Positions 53,443 through 63,588 of a stretch of DNA of 64,000 bases are shown in pieces. The notes beneath the pieces were generated by a model, which saw only the letters and a list, made by a program, of their open reading frames with translations, was not told where the DNA came from and ran no database searches. Source of the DNA: Rhodopirellula sp. (GTDB taxonomy: Bacteria; Planctomycetota; Planctomycetia; Pirellulales; Thermoguttaceae); the NCBI GenBank assembly GCA_012728855.1, contig JAAYEH010000681.1:1-64000 (forward strand). Reading direction: 5' to 3'. How positions within the stretch are numbered: the first letter of the stretch is position 1; every line of letters starts with the position of its first letter. A program made the position numbers and the translations under genes.

Positions 53443-55278
53443 ATGCGTTCTGACATGATTAAACTGGGCGATGCCCGCGCCCCCCACCGTAGCCTGCTGC
53501 GAGCCACTGGAGTCGGGGACGACGATTTCCGAAAGCCGTTCATTGCCATTTGCAACAGCTACATCGATATCATCCCGGGCCACGTCCATTTGGACGAGGT
53601 CGGCGAGTTCGTCAAGCAGTGTGTCCGCGAAGCGGGCGGAATGCCGTTTGTGTTCAACACGATCGGCGTCGACGACGGCATCGCCATGGGGCACACGGGC
53701 ATGAAGTTTTCCCTGCCCAGCCGCGAGATCATCGCCGATTCGGTAGAGACGATGATCCAGGCCCATTGCTTCGACGGCATGATCTGCATCCCCAACTGCG
53801 ATAAGATCGTGCCCGGCATGATGATGGGGGCCATGCGCTGCAATATTCCCACAGTCTTCGTCAGCGGCGGGCCAATGGAAGCGGGCCGCACCGCGGACGG
53901 CAAGTCGGTCGACCTGATCGACGTCTTCATCGGGGCGGCCGCCAGGCAGAGGGGGCAGCTTACGGCGGAGCAACTCGCCGAGATCGAAAAGGCGGGTTGC
54001 CCTACCTGCGGTTCCTGCTCCGGAATGTTCACCGCCAACAGCATGAATTGCCTCAACGAGGCATTGGGACTGGCCCTGCCCCTGAACGGCACGCTGCTGG
54101 CCACCAGCGCCGAGCGGCGGCGACTCTTCCGCCGGGCGGCCGAGCGGATCGTGGAAATGGTGCTCCAGTTCGAGCGGCTCGGCGAAGGCCACGGCCTTCT
54201 GCCCCGGGAGATCGTTACGGCGGAGTCGGTCGACAACGCCATGATTCTCGACATGGCCATGGGGGGCAGCACCAACACGGTGCTCCATATGCTGGCCGTC
54301 GCCCGCGAAGCCGGCGTCGAATACGGCATCGAGCGGATCAACCAGCTCAGCCAACGGACGCCCAACATTTGCAAGGTGGCCCCCAGCAGCGGATACCACG
54401 TCGAAGACGTCCATAACTGCGGAGGTATTCACACGATCCTGGGAAGTGTAGACCGCGGCTGCCCCGACCTGCTGAATCTTGACGTGCCCACAGTCACCGG
54501 CAAGACACTGGGGGAAAACATCGCCGAGTACGACATCCGCAGAACCAACGTCGGCAATGAAGTACTCGAACTGGCCGGTGTTACCGCTGGCGGCGAAAGG
54601 ACCAACCGCGGTATGCGGGTCGAGCGGAAGGTGAAGTCGGTCCGCGATCTCACCGAGGAGCAACTCGGTTTCGATCCTTACGACTGTATCCGCGAGGTTG
54701 ACAACGCCTATAGCCGGTCGGGCGGCCTGGCGATTCTCTACGGCAACCTCGCCCCTAGCGGCGCGGTGGTGAAGACCGCCGGCGTTCGACCTGAAATGCT
54801 GCAACACACCGGCCCCGCGGTGATTTTCGAAGCGGAGACCGACGCCTATGCGGGGATCGTCAACGGCAAGGTAAAGGCTGGTGACGTGGTGGTGATCCGC
54901 TACGAGGGGCCCAAGGGAGGGCCGGGCATGCAGGAGATGCTCGCTCCCACCACGGCCATCAAAGGCATGGGGCTCGACGACAGCGTAGCTTTGATCACCG
55001 ATGGTCGCTTTTCCGGCGGCACTGCCGGCGCCTGCATTGGCCACGTCAGCCCCGAGGCGGCCGCCGGCGGCCCCATCGGCCTGCTCGAACCGGGCGACAT
55101 CATTGAGGTCGACATCCCCAATCGCACGCTCAACGTCCGGCTGACCGAGGAAGAACTGGCTGCCCGCAAAGAGTTTTGGACCGCCCCGGCGCCGCGATTC
55201 AAGAGCGGCTATCTGGCGAAGTACGCGGCTATGGCCACCAGCGCCGACACGGGCGCCATGCTGCGTTGGGAACAATGA
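53443..55278 (+). CDS. ilvD: Dihydroxy-acid dehydratase
   Basis: 611 residues. It dehydrates dihydroxy acids in isoleucine, valine and pantothenate synthesis, using an Fe-S cluster. The N-terminus [20 protein letters not shown] is typical and fixes the start at 53443, with GAAAGG nine bases upstream. Cluster ligands appear in CIPNCDK and [39 protein letters not shown] and [17 protein letters not shown] are conserved. The longer GTG-initiated frame from 53380 is not supported. Confidence 0.96.
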   Translation: MRSDMIKLGDARAPHRSLLRATGVGDDDFRKPFIAICNSYIDIIPGHVHLDEVGEFVKQCVREAGGMPFVFNTIGVDDGIAMGHTGMKFSLPSREIIADSVETMIQAHCFDGMICIPNCDKIVPGMMMGAMRCNIPTVFVSGGPMEAGRTADGKSVDLIDVFIGAAARQRGQLTAEQLAEIEKAGCPTCGSCSGMFTANSMNCLNEALGLALPLNGTLLATSAERRRLFRRAAERIVEMVLQFERLGEGHGLLPREIVTAESVDNAMILDMAMGGSTNTVLHMLAVAREAGVEYGIERINQLSQRTPNICKVAPSSGYHVEDVHNCGGIHTILGSVDRGCPDLLNLDVPTVTGKTLGENIAEYDIRRTNVGNEVLELAGVTAGGERTNRGMRVERKVKSVRDLTEEQLGFDPYDCIREVDNAYSRSGGLAILYGNLAPSGAVVKTAGVRPEMLQHTGPAVIFEAETDAYAGIVNGKVKAGDVVVIRYEGPKGGPGMQEMLAPTTAIKGMGLDDSVALITDGRFSGGTAGACIGHVSPEAAAGGPIGLLEPGDIIEVDIPNRTLNVRLTEEELAARKEFWTAPAPRFKSGYLAKYAAMATSADTGAMLRWEQ

Positions 55279-55393
55279 TTGGCGAAGTGCGAACGGGTCG
55301 CAAGTCTGTCCACGCAACGAGTTCAGGCATACCGACCAAGGTGTGGGCCGGTAGGAAATTGATTCGACCTTACCCGCTTCGTGGTCGGGGGGA

Positions 55394-55422
55394 TTGACAA
55401 AAAAGGACAGTGTCGGGATAAT
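55394..55422 (+). promoter_or_regulatory. Near-consensus sigma-70-type promoter
   Basis: TTGACA at 55394-55399, a 17-base spacer, and GATAAT at 55417-55422. The imperfect dyad TGTCG...CGACA spans the -10 region and could be an operator. It is ~177 bases upstream of the GNAT gene ATG on the same strand. Confidence 0.65.
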
Positions 55423-55531
55423 TGCGACAGATATTATCGTAAATATCCTAATGTGTCACGCTCCATGCTCTCTGCCGCCGCTGGCGGCGGTTCGAGTTCC
55501 GGCCGTTTTGGGGCTGATTGTCGCGAGTTTC

Positions 55532-55575
55532 CCAGGGCTGTTCTGAATGCAAACCAGGGCTGTTCTGAATGCAAG
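55532..55575. repeat. Two tandem 22-bp direct repeats
   Basis: CCAGGGCTGTTCTGAATGCA occurs twice in a row, as 22-bp units at 55532-55553 and 55554-55575 that differ only in the last base. They lie between the promoter and the GNAT ribosome binding site. Confidence 0.85.
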
Positions 55576-55598
55576 AATGAAATCTTTGCGAGGGTGTC

Positions 55599-56273
55599 AT
55601 GCAAGCGCCTGCCGAACACAAGTACAAGTTTCCCTTGCAAGTGCGATCTCGGAGCGGCGCCGTCATCGTCAGTCTCCTGAGCGAAGAATGTCGCGAGTCG
55701 ATGATTGCCTTTGCCCGCGCACTTCCGCAAGATGATTTGCTCTTTCTCGAACGCGACATATCCAACCCGCACGAAGTGGACCGCTGGATCGAAGCGGTTG
55801 CACAGGGCACGATGGTGTCCATCGTCGCACGGCAGCAGGATGTCGTCGTGGGGTACGCTACCTTTGACCGTGGTCGCGTGCCCTGGACTCGTCATGTCGC
55901 CGAGCTGCGCGTGGTTGTCGCGTCATCGGCGCGCGGCGGCGGTATTGGGCGATTATTGCTCGAGATGGTCTTTGAGATGTCGCAGCAGCAGGGCGTCAGG
56001 AAGGTCATTGCCCGCATGACGCCCGAGCAAACCGAGGCGCAACGCCTTTTTAAACGGCTGGGTTTTGAGGAGGAAGCGGTCCTGCGCGACAACGCCATGG
56101 ACGCGCATGGGGTCACGCACGATCTGCTACTGCTGAGTTTTCGTCCTGCGGCGCACGAGGAGCAGCGTTGTGCCGCATGCGGAGTCCCCGTGCTGATGGC
56201 GCTTGCACTGGACGGGGCACAACTATGCACCGAGTGTTTCGAGATGCGATATGAGGAGCTTGGCGGCGGCTAA
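55599..56273 (+). CDS. GNAT acetyltransferase with C-terminal zinc-ribbon tail
   Basis: 224 residues. The N-terminal ~165 residues form a GNAT fold: AELRVVVASSARGGGIGRLL (acetyl-CoA-binding beta4-helix3 with a GGGIG loop), then VRKVIARMTPEQTEAQRLFK and the LGF motif. The C-terminus adds CAAC and CTEC cysteine pairs (RCAACGVPVLM, LCTECFEMR), which could bind zinc. The fused ribbon is unusual for simple GNAT proteins. GAGG precedes the ATG by about six bases. A receiver-domain gene follows 54 bases downstream. Confidence 0.82.
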   Translation: MQAPAEHKYKFPLQVRSRSGAVIVSLLSEECRESMIAFARALPQDDLLFLERDISNPHEVDRWIEAVAQGTMVSIVARQQDVVVGYATFDRGRVPWTRHVAELRVVVASSARGGGIGRLLLEMVFEMSQQQGVRKVIARMTPEQTEAQRLFKRLGFEEEAVLRDNAMDAHGVTHDLLLLSFRPAAHEEQRCAACGVPVLMALALDGAQLCTECFEMRYEELGGG

Positions 56274-56327
56274 TCCCTGCGAAGGACCGTCTGAAAGCGG
56301 CGCCTAGGAAGTGAAAAGGAGGGCGAT

Positions 56328-56708
56328 ATGGCCTACGTGTTGATTGTCGATGATGATGCGGACTTCGCGCAGACGGTTGCCATGGTATTACGCGAGGAGG
56401 GGTACGAGACCCGCGTCGAAACCGACACGGATGCCGTCCGCGGCCACCTGCAAGAGCGCCTTCCCAACGCTCTCATCCTCGACGTGATGTTTCCGGAGAA
56501 CTCCAGCAATGGATTCGAACTAGCGCGCGAGATCGGAAAGGTCTACCCCCAGTTGCCGGTCCTGATGCTCACGGCGGTGAACGACGAGTTGCCGCTCGAG
56601 TTTGGCGAAAAGGACATCAATCGCAACTGGTTACCCGTCTCGGGCTTCTTGCCGAAACCAGTCGACTTTCGCGTTCTCAAGGAGACGTTGCTCCGCCTGC
56701 TGTCCTAA
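56328..56708 (+). CDS. Stand-alone response-regulator receiver domain
   Basis: 126 residues, one CheY-like receiver domain only. The acidic pocket IVDDDAD (Asp8-10), the phospho-acceptor LILDVMFPE (Asp52), the signalling Thr82 in LMLTAVN and Lys110 in GFLPKPVD are all present. No output domain follows; it may signal through protein contacts or a phosphorelay. AGGAGG lies about four bases upstream of the ATG. No kinase gene is adjacent. Confidence 0.92.
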   Translation: MAYVLIVDDDADFAQTVAMVLREEGYETRVETDTDAVRGHLQERLPNALILDVMFPENSSNGFELAREIGKVYPQLPVLMLTAVNDELPLEFGEKDINRNWLPVSGFLPKPVDFRVLKETLLRLLS

Positions 56709-56838
56709 CATTCGGCAATGCGAGTGAAAACCCCGAACCACCAAGCAGCAGTTCACGTATTGCCGGCGGCGTCTTCCCGGAATACCATGAGTTATTGGTG
56801 GTATTCTCAATTCCGCTTTTCCTGTTCGTCTGGGCAGA

Positions 56839-57231
56839 ATGGCCCCCCCCCGAAGCGCTTTCGCGATTGTCCTGGCCGTCGTCTACGGACTGTCGGTCAG
56901 TGCGTCGGTGCTCTTCCACAATCACGTGATAGGCTGCGGTAAGCACAGCCATCCGGTTGTGGAGTCGACCTGCCTCGCCCAGGATTCCGGGTGCTGCGGC
57001 CGTTTGCCGTCTGACCATGCTGCGTTGCCTTCCCCTGTCCTGCCCTGCTCCGGCGACGAGGAAGGGTGCTCTGTATGTCATTTCCTCGGACAGGCGCCGA
57101 TTCCCACAGCGGAGATTCCCTACGTCGTTTCGACGATGCTTGTCCATCGATCGGTTCGTCCGCAACCGATCCGATTGCCGATCCAGTTTCCTCCCGCTCT
57201 TCATAGCCGCGCTCCTCCGACTGCTGCCTGA
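56839..57231 (+). CDS. Small secreted Cys/His-rich protein
   Basis: 130 residues. A signal peptide (AFAIVLAVVYGLSVSASV) is followed by FHNHVIGCGKHSHP, STCLAQDSGCC, and later EEGCSVCHFLGQAP. The C-x-V-C-H-F-L motif recalls DUF2946-like or metal-associated proteins, but the family is uncertain. There is a run of nine C residues near the start codon. It precedes the prepilin-type DUF1559 gene by 96 bases and may be co-transcribed. Confidence 0.65.
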   Translation: MAPPRSAFAIVLAVVYGLSVSASVLFHNHVIGCGKHSHPVVESTCLAQDSGCCGRLPSDHAALPSPVLPCSGDEEGCSVCHFLGQAPIPTAEIPYVVSTMLVHRSVRPQPIRLPIQFPPALHSRAPPTAA

Positions 57232-57327
57232 GACAAGGCTCTGATTCGTCGATGCGCGCGGGCAATGTCGCTTGCGCGCTAGGTCGGATTTTTCGCAGAC
57301 AGCAATGGCACTTCCGAGGAGTCTTTC

Positions 57328-58245
57328 ATGTTACCGCGTCGAAATGCATTTACACTTGTTGAATTGTTGGTAGTGATCGCCATTATCGGCATCTTGATCG
57401 CCATGCTCCTGCCGGCCGTTCAGGCGGCGCGTGAGGCCGCTCGGCGAATGTCCTGCACGAACAACCTGAAGCAGATCGGTCTGGCCCTGCACAACTACCA
57501 CGACACGCATTGCACACTACCGACCGGTTGGCTCGGCTTCGACCCGACCAGCGGACTGCCCGACTTCGTCGGAGACACTGGTTGGGCCTGGAGCACACGA
57601 ATCCTGCCCTTTCTCGAACAGCAACCGCTCTACGAAGGGATCGACATGAACGTCCCGGTCGCCGCTACGGCGAACGCCCGGGCACGCGTGGCGGTCGTGT
57701 CCAGTTTTATTTGCCCGTCGGATGTCGGCAAAGACCTGTTTGAACTGAAGGACGCCATCGACGAAGAAACCGAGGGGCCGAATACGATCACCACGCTCGC
57801 CAAGAGCAACTACCCCGGCGTGTTTGGCACGCAGGACATGCATGCGGTCTGCGAAACGGGCGAACCGGGGTACAATGGCTGTCAGGGCAACGGGATGTTC
57901 TACCTGAACCGCAACGTCGGCTTTCGCGACATCACCGACGGGCTGAGCAACACCTTCATGGTTGGCGAACGCTGGTCGAAATGGATCCAATCGACCTGGA
58001 CCGGAGTCGTGCGTGGCGGATGGCACGCGCCGGCACGTGTCGTGGCCGTCGCTTCCGACGAATTCCCTCCTAACTCAGAGGCAAACGTCGAACAGCAGAC
58101 CCACAACTTCAGCAGCTTCCATCCGGCGGGCGCCAACTTCCTCCTCTGCGACGGGCACGTAAAGATGATCGGCGAGACGATCGATGTGCAGACCTACATG
58201 GCTCTCTGCACGCGCGGCGCGGGCGAAGCCGTTGGGGAATACTGA
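57328..58245 (+). CDS. DUF1559 protein with prepilin-type leader
   Basis: 305 residues. A type IV prepilin-like N-terminus ([20 protein letters not shown], Glu at +5 after the predicted cleavage, Ala instead of Gly at -1) runs directly into [20 protein letters not shown] and [15 protein letters not shown]. The C-terminal motif [13 protein letters not shown] is the family H-x-G-type end. It is expected to be processed by prepilin peptidase and to sit in the envelope. The ATG at 57328 sets the short basic leader. This is the cleanest DUF1559 copy in the window. Confidence 0.93.
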   Translation: MLPRRNAFTLVELLVVIAIIGILIAMLLPAVQAAREAARRMSCTNNLKQIGLALHNYHDTHCTLPTGWLGFDPTSGLPDFVGDTGWAWSTRILPFLEQQPLYEGIDMNVPVAATANARARVAVVSSFICPSDVGKDLFELKDAIDEETEGPNTITTLAKSNYPGVFGTQDMHAVCETGEPGYNGCQGNGMFYLNRNVGFRDITDGLSNTFMVGERWSKWIQSTWTGVVRGGWHAPARVVAVASDEFPPNSEANVEQQTHNFSSFHPAGANFLLCDGHVKMIGETIDVQTYMALCTRGAGEAVGEY

Positions 58246-58619
58246 TTCATAGTACGGCATTGTGACGCCTCTTCGTGTCTGTTTACACCAGATCCGAAGC
58301 TCGCAGTCTTTGACGCAGTGCGTCAGGCACCCCAAAAGGACTGTCCGGGATCTGTTTTTGGCGAAACTCGCTACTCCGCCTGACAACGCCCCAATCCGAT
58401 TGCCGCCCCCTTCGCTTAACCGGCGCATCCTTCGCGTTACAATACAGCGTAGCCCCCACCGCAGACCGTCCTGCCCGGCGGGCGGGGCGGACAGCAGAGT
58501 ACGTCAGGCTTTCCAGCCTGACTTTGCGTTACGGTCAGGGGCGCCAGCGAGTCTTGGCGTTCAGGTCAGGCTGGAAAGTCCGACTTACCGGTCTCGAACA
58601 GGAAAACCACACTGATCTT
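58246..58619. other. Spacer with inverted repeat, no gene seen
   Basis: 374 bp before the MoxR-type gene. It contains the inverted repeat at 58503-58584; no convincing gene, although an over-long open frame of the downstream gene runs through its last ~95 bp. Confidence 0.6.
58503..58584. repeat. GTCAGGCTTTCCAGCCTGAC-type inverted repeat
   Basis: GTCAGGCTTTCCAGCCTGAC at 58503-58522 and GTCAGGCTGGAAAGTCCGAC at 58565-58584 are near-perfect reverse complements (two mismatches). The first arm is itself a palindrome around TTCC. Confidence 0.75.
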
Positions 58620-60041
58620 ATGGCAATAGCAACCACCAAACCCGCGACACTCCGCCAGTTGCGCGAAAGCGGCTGGGTGTCCAAATCGGTCAAGCGGGAA
58701 ATCTACGACAACTTCATGCGGATGCTCAGTCAGGGCGATGATCTCTTTCCCGGGATTATCGGCTTCACAGAGACCGTCATTCCGGAGATCAACATCGCCC
58801 TGATCGCCGGGCACGACCTGCTCTTTTTGGGTGAAAAAGGCCAGGCCAAGAGCCGGCTGATGCGGCTCTTGGTCCGCTTCCTCGACGACGAGACGCCCTA
58901 TCTCGATATCCCGGGCGTCGCCGTCCACGAGGATCCGTACAAGCCGATCACCAAGGCGGGACGGGAGGCTGTGGCGGAAATGTCCGAGGACGAAATCCCG
59001 ATCGCCTGGTGGCCTCGCGAGCAGCGATACGCGGAGCGGTTGGCCCCGGGCACGAAATTCGCCGACGTCATCGGTGAGATTGATCCGGCTAAGTTAGCCG
59101 GAGGAGTGAGCATGTCGGCCGAGGACGCCCTGCACTTCGGCCTCATTCCCCGTATGCATCGCGGCATCTTCGCCATCAACGAGTTGCCCGAACTCGACGA
59201 GTTGGTTCAGGTCGGGCTCTTCAATATCCTCGAGGAACGCGACGTCCAGATTCGCGGTTACCCGATCCGTTTCGACATCGACGTGCTGATCCTCTTTTCG
59301 GCGAACCCGGCTACCTATAACCGCAGCGGCAAAGTGATCCCACAACTGAAGGATCGCATCGGCTCGGTGATTCATACCCATTACCCGCAGGAGCGGTCGC
59401 TGGGCATCGAGATCATCGAGCAGGAGGCCGGCGTCGAACTGGACGGCGATTACCCGGTGATGGTCCCTTACTTCATGCGGGAAATCATCGAGCAGATGAG
59501 CGTGGTCGCCAGGAAATCAAAGTACATCGATCAGCAATCGGGCGTCAGCGCTCGGTTCAGCATCGCCAACTACCGGGCGATGGTCGCCAGTGCCCGGCAG
59601 CGAGGCGCGGTGTTGGGCGAGCGCCCCGCGGTGCCGCGAATCAGCGACCTGGGGCATCTCTATTCCTCGTCGCTGGGCAAACTGGAACTGGACATGATGT
59701 CAAGCCACCAGATGTCGGAACGGCAAGTTCTCGACGCAATCCTGGCCGAGGCGATCCGCGACGTCTTCCACGAATACGTGGAACGTCACGGGCTGGCGGA
59801 TATCGCCGAGATTTTTGCGCGCGGGGTCAAAATTGAGGTAGGGGATATGCTGCCGTCGGACGCGTACGCCGACCGGCTGCAACGGGTGCCGCCCGCCTGG
59901 GGCAAGGCTTTCGAGGTCAACGCCTCGAGCGAGCCGGCAGTGCGCGCATCGTGCGTGGAATTCGTGCTCGCCGGAATGTACGCGTCGGATCTCGTTTCCC
60001 GTTCACAGCACCACGGGGTGATCCGCTATGAAATCAAGTGA
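58620..60041 (+). CDS. MoxR/Mg-chelatase-type AAA+ ATPase
   Basis: 473 residues. AAA+ core with Walker A-like GEKGQAKS (71-78, following [10 protein letters not shown]), a Walker B-like [12 protein letters not shown] stretch, sensor-1 [12 protein letters not shown] and the QLKDRIG arginine-finger region. The overall layout matches ChlI/MoxR-type ATPases that act with a VWA partner. Its last 14 bases overlap the start of the VWA gene (60028), so the two products are probably a complex that remodels other proteins. The ATG at 58620 was preferred to the over-long upstream frame. Confidence 0.9.
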   Translation: MAIATTKPATLRQLRESGWVSKSVKREIYDNFMRMLSQGDDLFPGIIGFTETVIPEINIALIAGHDLLFLGEKGQAKSRLMRLLVRFLDDETPYLDIPGVAVHEDPYKPITKAGREAVAEMSEDEIPIAWWPREQRYAERLAPGTKFADVIGEIDPAKLAGGVSMSAEDALHFGLIPRMHRGIFAINELPELDELVQVGLFNILEERDVQIRGYPIRFDIDVLILFSANPATYNRSGKVIPQLKDRIGSVIHTHYPQERSLGIEIIEQEAGVELDGDYPVMVPYFMREIIEQMSVVARKSKYIDQQSGVSARFSIANYRAMVASARQRGAVLGERPAVPRISDLGHLYSSSLGKLELDMMSSHQMSERQVLDAILAEAIRDVFHEYVERHGLADIAEIFARGVKIEVGDMLPSDAYADRLQRVPPAWGKAFEVNASSEPAVRASCVEFVLAGMYASDLVSRSQHHGVIRYEIK

Positions 60042-61737
60042 TGTTCATCAGTCGCTCGGCGGCATCATCCATACCTACCAGCGGTACGACCCCAAGAACA
60101 TTCCCAGTCCGACGCAGCCTCCGCCGGATCTTGTCTCCGGGGCTTTCGACCATATGCTGGCCTACGGCACTATGCGAGAATTGACCGACGAGGAACTCGC
60201 CCGTGCCGTGAAGATCGACCCGAGCCAGATCGCGGGCCTCGGCCCCAGCCTCGACGCGCTGATGGAAATGCTCCGCGAACGAAAACGGAAGATTCTCGCG
60301 ACGTACGAAACCCGCGAAGTGGGCAAAGAGGCCCGACAGCAATATCGCGATCTGGGCGAGGGGATCAAGCCGCCGAAGAGCCTGAAGGACCGTTTCGAGC
60401 ACGCTTTCAAGGAAGAGCAACTATACGAGTTGGAACGGTTGTGGTTCCGGGTGGACAGCGAGCGCGGGCCATTCGCGCGGCAGTTGGTGCAACTGCTCGA
60501 CCGTTTGGGCGCTAAGTATCAGATCGATGAGTTGGCGGGGAAGTACGAATTCACCGGCCGCACGTCGATGACGATCCCCAAGGCACTGGAAATCAAGGAA
60601 GAACTGGAGACAATCGACCGTCTGCTCAAACAACTCGAAGAAGCGATGAAATCCGCCCAGGTCGGGTTGATTGACCTGGACGAACTGGCCGAGTTCGCCG
60701 AGCCGGGCGATATCGACAAGCTCCGCGAGTTGGGCCGTCAGGTCGAGGAGTACCTGCGGCAAATGGCCGAGCAGCAGGGGTTGGAGAAAACGTCGCGCGG
60801 ATATCAACTCACTCCCAAGGCCTACCGGATTTTCCAGGGGCAATTGCTGGAGCGGATCTTTGCGAACCTGGAGGCAGCCAGGAGCGGACGCCACCAGGGA
60901 CCGATCATCGGCGAGGGCGCGGTCGAGATGCAGCGGACCAAGCCCTACGAATTCGGCGATTCGATTACCAATATGGATATGACGGGGTCGCTGGTCAACG
61001 CGATGATCCGCAACGGCCCCGGGCTGCCGATCCGCGTCAAGCCGGAGGATATCGAGATCCATCGCACCAGAAACACGCCGAAGTGCGCCACCGTCGTCTG
61101 CCTCGACATGAGTGGATCGATGCGCTACAACGGGCTGTACGTCGACGTGAAGCGGATGGGACTGGCGCTGGAAGGGCTGATCCGCCGCGAGTATCCCGGC
61201 GACTACCTGCAGTTCGTCGAGATGTATACGTTCGCCAAGCCGCGGCACATCAGCGAGATTGCCGGCCTGATGCCAAAGCCGGTGACTCTCTATGACCCGG
61301 TGGTGCGGCTTCGCGCCGATATGAGCGACGAGCGAATCACGGAGTATGACATTCCGCCGCATTTCACGAACTTGCAGCATGGACTACAACTCGCCCGTCG
61401 CTTTCTGGCCGCCCAGGACACACCGAACCGGCAGGTCATCTTGATTACCGACGGGCTGCCGACGGCCCACTTCGAGCAGCAGTTTCTCTACCTGCTCTAC
61501 CCGGCCCACCGGCAGACCGAAGAAGCCACGCTCCGCGAGGGGCAGTATTGCAGGCGGGATTCCATCACGATCAATATTTTTCTGCTGCCGAGTTGGTCGC
61601 AGTCGAGCGAGGACGTGCAATTTGCCTACCGGCTGGCGGAATCGACGGCCGGGCGGGTGTTTTTTACCGCCGGCAAGGATCTCGATCGCTATGTCGTGTG
61701 GGACTATCTCAACCGCCGCCGGGAGATTGTGGCTTAG
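60028..61737 (+). CDS. VWA-domain protein paired with the MoxR ATPase
   Basis: 569 residues. The N-terminal ~340 residues are helical and charged ([34 protein letters not shown]). The C-terminal VWA domain starts with [13 protein letters not shown] (the MIDAS DxSxS motif) and continues with [11 protein letters not shown] before it and [12 protein letters not shown] later (second MIDAS Asp). It pairs with the upstream AAA+ gene, as in RavA/ViaA and other MoxR-VWA chaperone systems. The stop codon lies at the left edge of a MITE-like element, which supplies its last base; removal of that element would let the frame run on. Confidence 0.92.
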   Translation: MKSSDVHQSLGGIIHTYQRYDPKNIPSPTQPPPDLVSGAFDHMLAYGTMRELTDEELARAVKIDPSQIAGLGPSLDALMEMLRERKRKILATYETREVGKEARQQYRDLGEGIKPPKSLKDRFEHAFKEEQLYELERLWFRVDSERGPFARQLVQLLDRLGAKYQIDELAGKYEFTGRTSMTIPKALEIKEELETIDRLLKQLEEAMKSAQVGLIDLDELAEFAEPGDIDKLRELGRQVEEYLRQMAEQQGLEKTSRGYQLTPKAYRIFQGQLLERIFANLEAARSGRHQGPIIGEGAVEMQRTKPYEFGDSITNMDMTGSLVNAMIRNGPGLPIRVKPEDIEIHRTRNTPKCATVVCLDMSGSMRYNGLYVDVKRMGLALEGLIRREYPGDYLQFVEMYTFAKPRHISEIAGLMPKPVTLYDPVVRLRADMSDERITEYDIPPHFTNLQHGLQLARRFLAAQDTPNRQVILITDGLPTAHFEQQFLYLLYPAHRQTEEATLREGQYCRRDSITINIFLLPSWSQSSEDVQFAYRLAESTAGRVFFTAGKDLDRYVVWDYLNRRREIVA

Positions 61738-61836
61738 AGCCTATCCCAAAACCGTCGGGGACTGGCTCATTTTGCGGAGTCTTCGGAGCAAAATGTGCCT
61801 GTCCCCTTCTCCTCGAGGTTTTGGGATAGGCTCTTA
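61734..61836. mobile_element. MITE-like element, copy 3, at the end of the VWA gene
   Basis: GAGCCTATCCCAAAACC at 61737-61753 and GGTTTTGGGATAGGCTC ending at 61833 are perfect inverted ends, with TTA on both sides (61734-61736 and 61834-61836) as an apparent target-site duplication. The core is inverted relative to copies 1 and 2 (GGGGACTGGCTCATTTTGC before GTGCCTGTCCCC). Confidence 0.88.
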
Positions 61837-62003
61837 GACCGTCCTTTCTCCGGGATTCCCAGCCGCGCCGCTTCATCGGCAGCGCAACGAATCGGGCCGG
61901 CAGATCCATCACCTGCCCAGTGCTTGCAGCGGCGGATCGGGGTCTGTACAGTATCGTGTGTGGTTTGACGCAGGGATCTTGAACAGATAAGAGGAAATCG
62001 ATC

Positions 62004-63437
62004 ATGAAAGCCGCAGCCTGTTTGCTCGCCGTCGCCCTGACGGCCACCACTCTGCCCGGTGCCGAACTGTGGGTCGGCGCCGTCACCACGAGCATCACGC
62101 CGGACCAGCCGGTCGCGCTGGACGGCCATCGAGGCCTCCGCGTCTCCAACAAAGTCGAATCGCCGGTCACGGCAACGGCCCTGTCCCTGGAATGCCGCGA
62201 CGGCGACAAGGTGCTCGATCAGGCGGTCTTCGTGTCGTGTGACCTGGTGGCCATCCGGGAGGGCATCCTGGACAAAGTTCGCGAAAAGGTGAAGCCCCGC
62301 CTGCCGGACTTCGACGTCGACAAGCTTATCCTTACCGCCACGCACACGCACAACGGCCCCGTGACCCTCGAAGGCCGTTACACGCTGCCGGATAGCGGCG
62401 TCATGAAGCCGGCCGAGTATACGGAGTTCATGACCGGCAAGGTGGCCGATGCGATTGTCGAGAGTTGGAAAAAGCGACAGATCGGCAAGGTCGCCTGGGG
62501 ACTGGGCCACGCGGTCGTAGCGCAGAATCGTCGCGCGGTGTACGCCGACGGCACGGCGCAGATGTACGGCGCCACGGACAAAGAGAGTTTTCGCGGCATC
62601 GAGGGCTATCAGGACCACGGCCTCGACGTGCTCTTCTTCTGGGACCGGCAGGACCAGCTCATCGCCACGGCGATCAACGTGCCGTGTCCTTCCCAGGAGG
62701 CCGAGGGCGGGCTGTCGCTCCATGCCGACTTCTGGCACCCGGTCCGCGAGACGCTCCGCCAGCGGCACGGCCAGGATTTGTGTGTGCTCGGGTTGCCCGG
62801 CGCCGGCGGAGACCAGACCTCGCGGCCCATGTACCGCAAGGCAGCCGAAGCGCGGATGCGCAAACTGCGGGGCCTGACCGGCGTGGAAGAGGTCGCCCGC
62901 CGGATCGTTGCCGGCTGGGAGGAGGCGTTGGAAGGCGCGTCGAAGAACATCGGCCAGGACGTCGTGCTCCAGCACAGCGTTGAAACCATCGAACTGCCCC
63001 GTCGCAAGGTGACCGAGAGCGAGGTTGCCGAAGCCCGGCGGGAGTCGGCCAAGTATGCCGACAATCCCGCCCAGCGCTGGAATTTCCGCTGGAACCAGGG
63101 CGTGGTAGAGCGTTACGATGTTCAGCAAGCCGGCACCGAAGAGCCCTTCACGATGCAACTGCACGCGCTTCGCCTGGGCGACGTGGCCATCGCCACCAAT
63201 CCGTTCGAACTGTTCACCGACTTCGGCGTCCAGATCAAGGCGCGCAGCCCTGCCGTGCAGACCTTGATCCTCCAACTCACCGGTGATTCCGGCGGTTACC
63301 TTCCCACCAGGCGGGCTGTGGAGGGCGGCGGTTACAGCGCAGTGATCCAAAGCAGCCGCGTCGGTCCTGAAGGCGGGCAGGTTCTCGTCGACCGCACGGT
63401 GGAGGCGATCAACGCATTTTGGCCCCAATCGAAATGA
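62004..63437 (+). CDS. Secreted neutral/alkaline ceramidase-like protein
   Basis: 477 residues with a signal peptide (AAACLLAVALTATTLPGA). The N-terminal domain resembles the neutral ceramidase family: VGAVTTSITPDQPVALDGHR, FVSCDLVAI, the zinc-type LTATHTHNGPV motif, and NVPCPSQ. The C-terminal half is beta-rich with LQLTGDSGGYLPTRRA (family-type SGGY). It may act on a lipid or glycolipid, or be one of the many planctomycete members of unknown substrate. The ATG at 62004 follows a short AGAGGAA. Confidence 0.83.
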   Translation: MKAAACLLAVALTATTLPGAELWVGAVTTSITPDQPVALDGHRGLRVSNKVESPVTATALSLECRDGDKVLDQAVFVSCDLVAIREGILDKVREKVKPRLPDFDVDKLILTATHTHNGPVTLEGRYTLPDSGVMKPAEYTEFMTGKVADAIVESWKKRQIGKVAWGLGHAVVAQNRRAVYADGTAQMYGATDKESFRGIEGYQDHGLDVLFFWDRQDQLIATAINVPCPSQEAEGGLSLHADFWHPVRETLRQRHGQDLCVLGLPGAGGDQTSRPMYRKAAEARMRKLRGLTGVEEVARRIVAGWEEALEGASKNIGQDVVLQHSVETIELPRRKVTESEVAEARRESAKYADNPAQRWNFRWNQGVVERYDVQQAGTEEPFTMQLHALRLGDVAIATNPFELFTDFGVQIKARSPAVQTLILQLTGDSGGYLPTRRAVEGGGYSAVIQSSRVGPEGGQVLVDRTVEAINAFWPQSK

Positions 63438-63588
63438 GGTTTCCACTCGACAAATCGGGATGAATCGCCGGACGCTTGACACTGCCCCGTCCGGCAACGA
63501 AACTCAGCTTCGTCAGGCTGCCGCTTGGGGGCATCGACCTCCACTGCCCACCCACACCACCCTCGCCACCTTCACCGAGGCATCCACG

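Larger units (their letters stand above)
55279..55598. other. Regulatory spacer upstream of the GNAT gene
   Basis: 320 bp without a gene. It holds a near-consensus promoter (55394-55422) with a dyad over its -10 box and two 22-bp direct repeats (55532-55575) just before the GNAT start. The composition is less GC-rich than the flanking coding DNA. Confidence 0.6.

Noticed and set aside
55279-58245. Genomic island hypothesis for the GNAT to DUF1559 segment
   Set aside because: No integrase, tRNA or flanking direct repeats were seen; only the promoter type and local composition hint at it.
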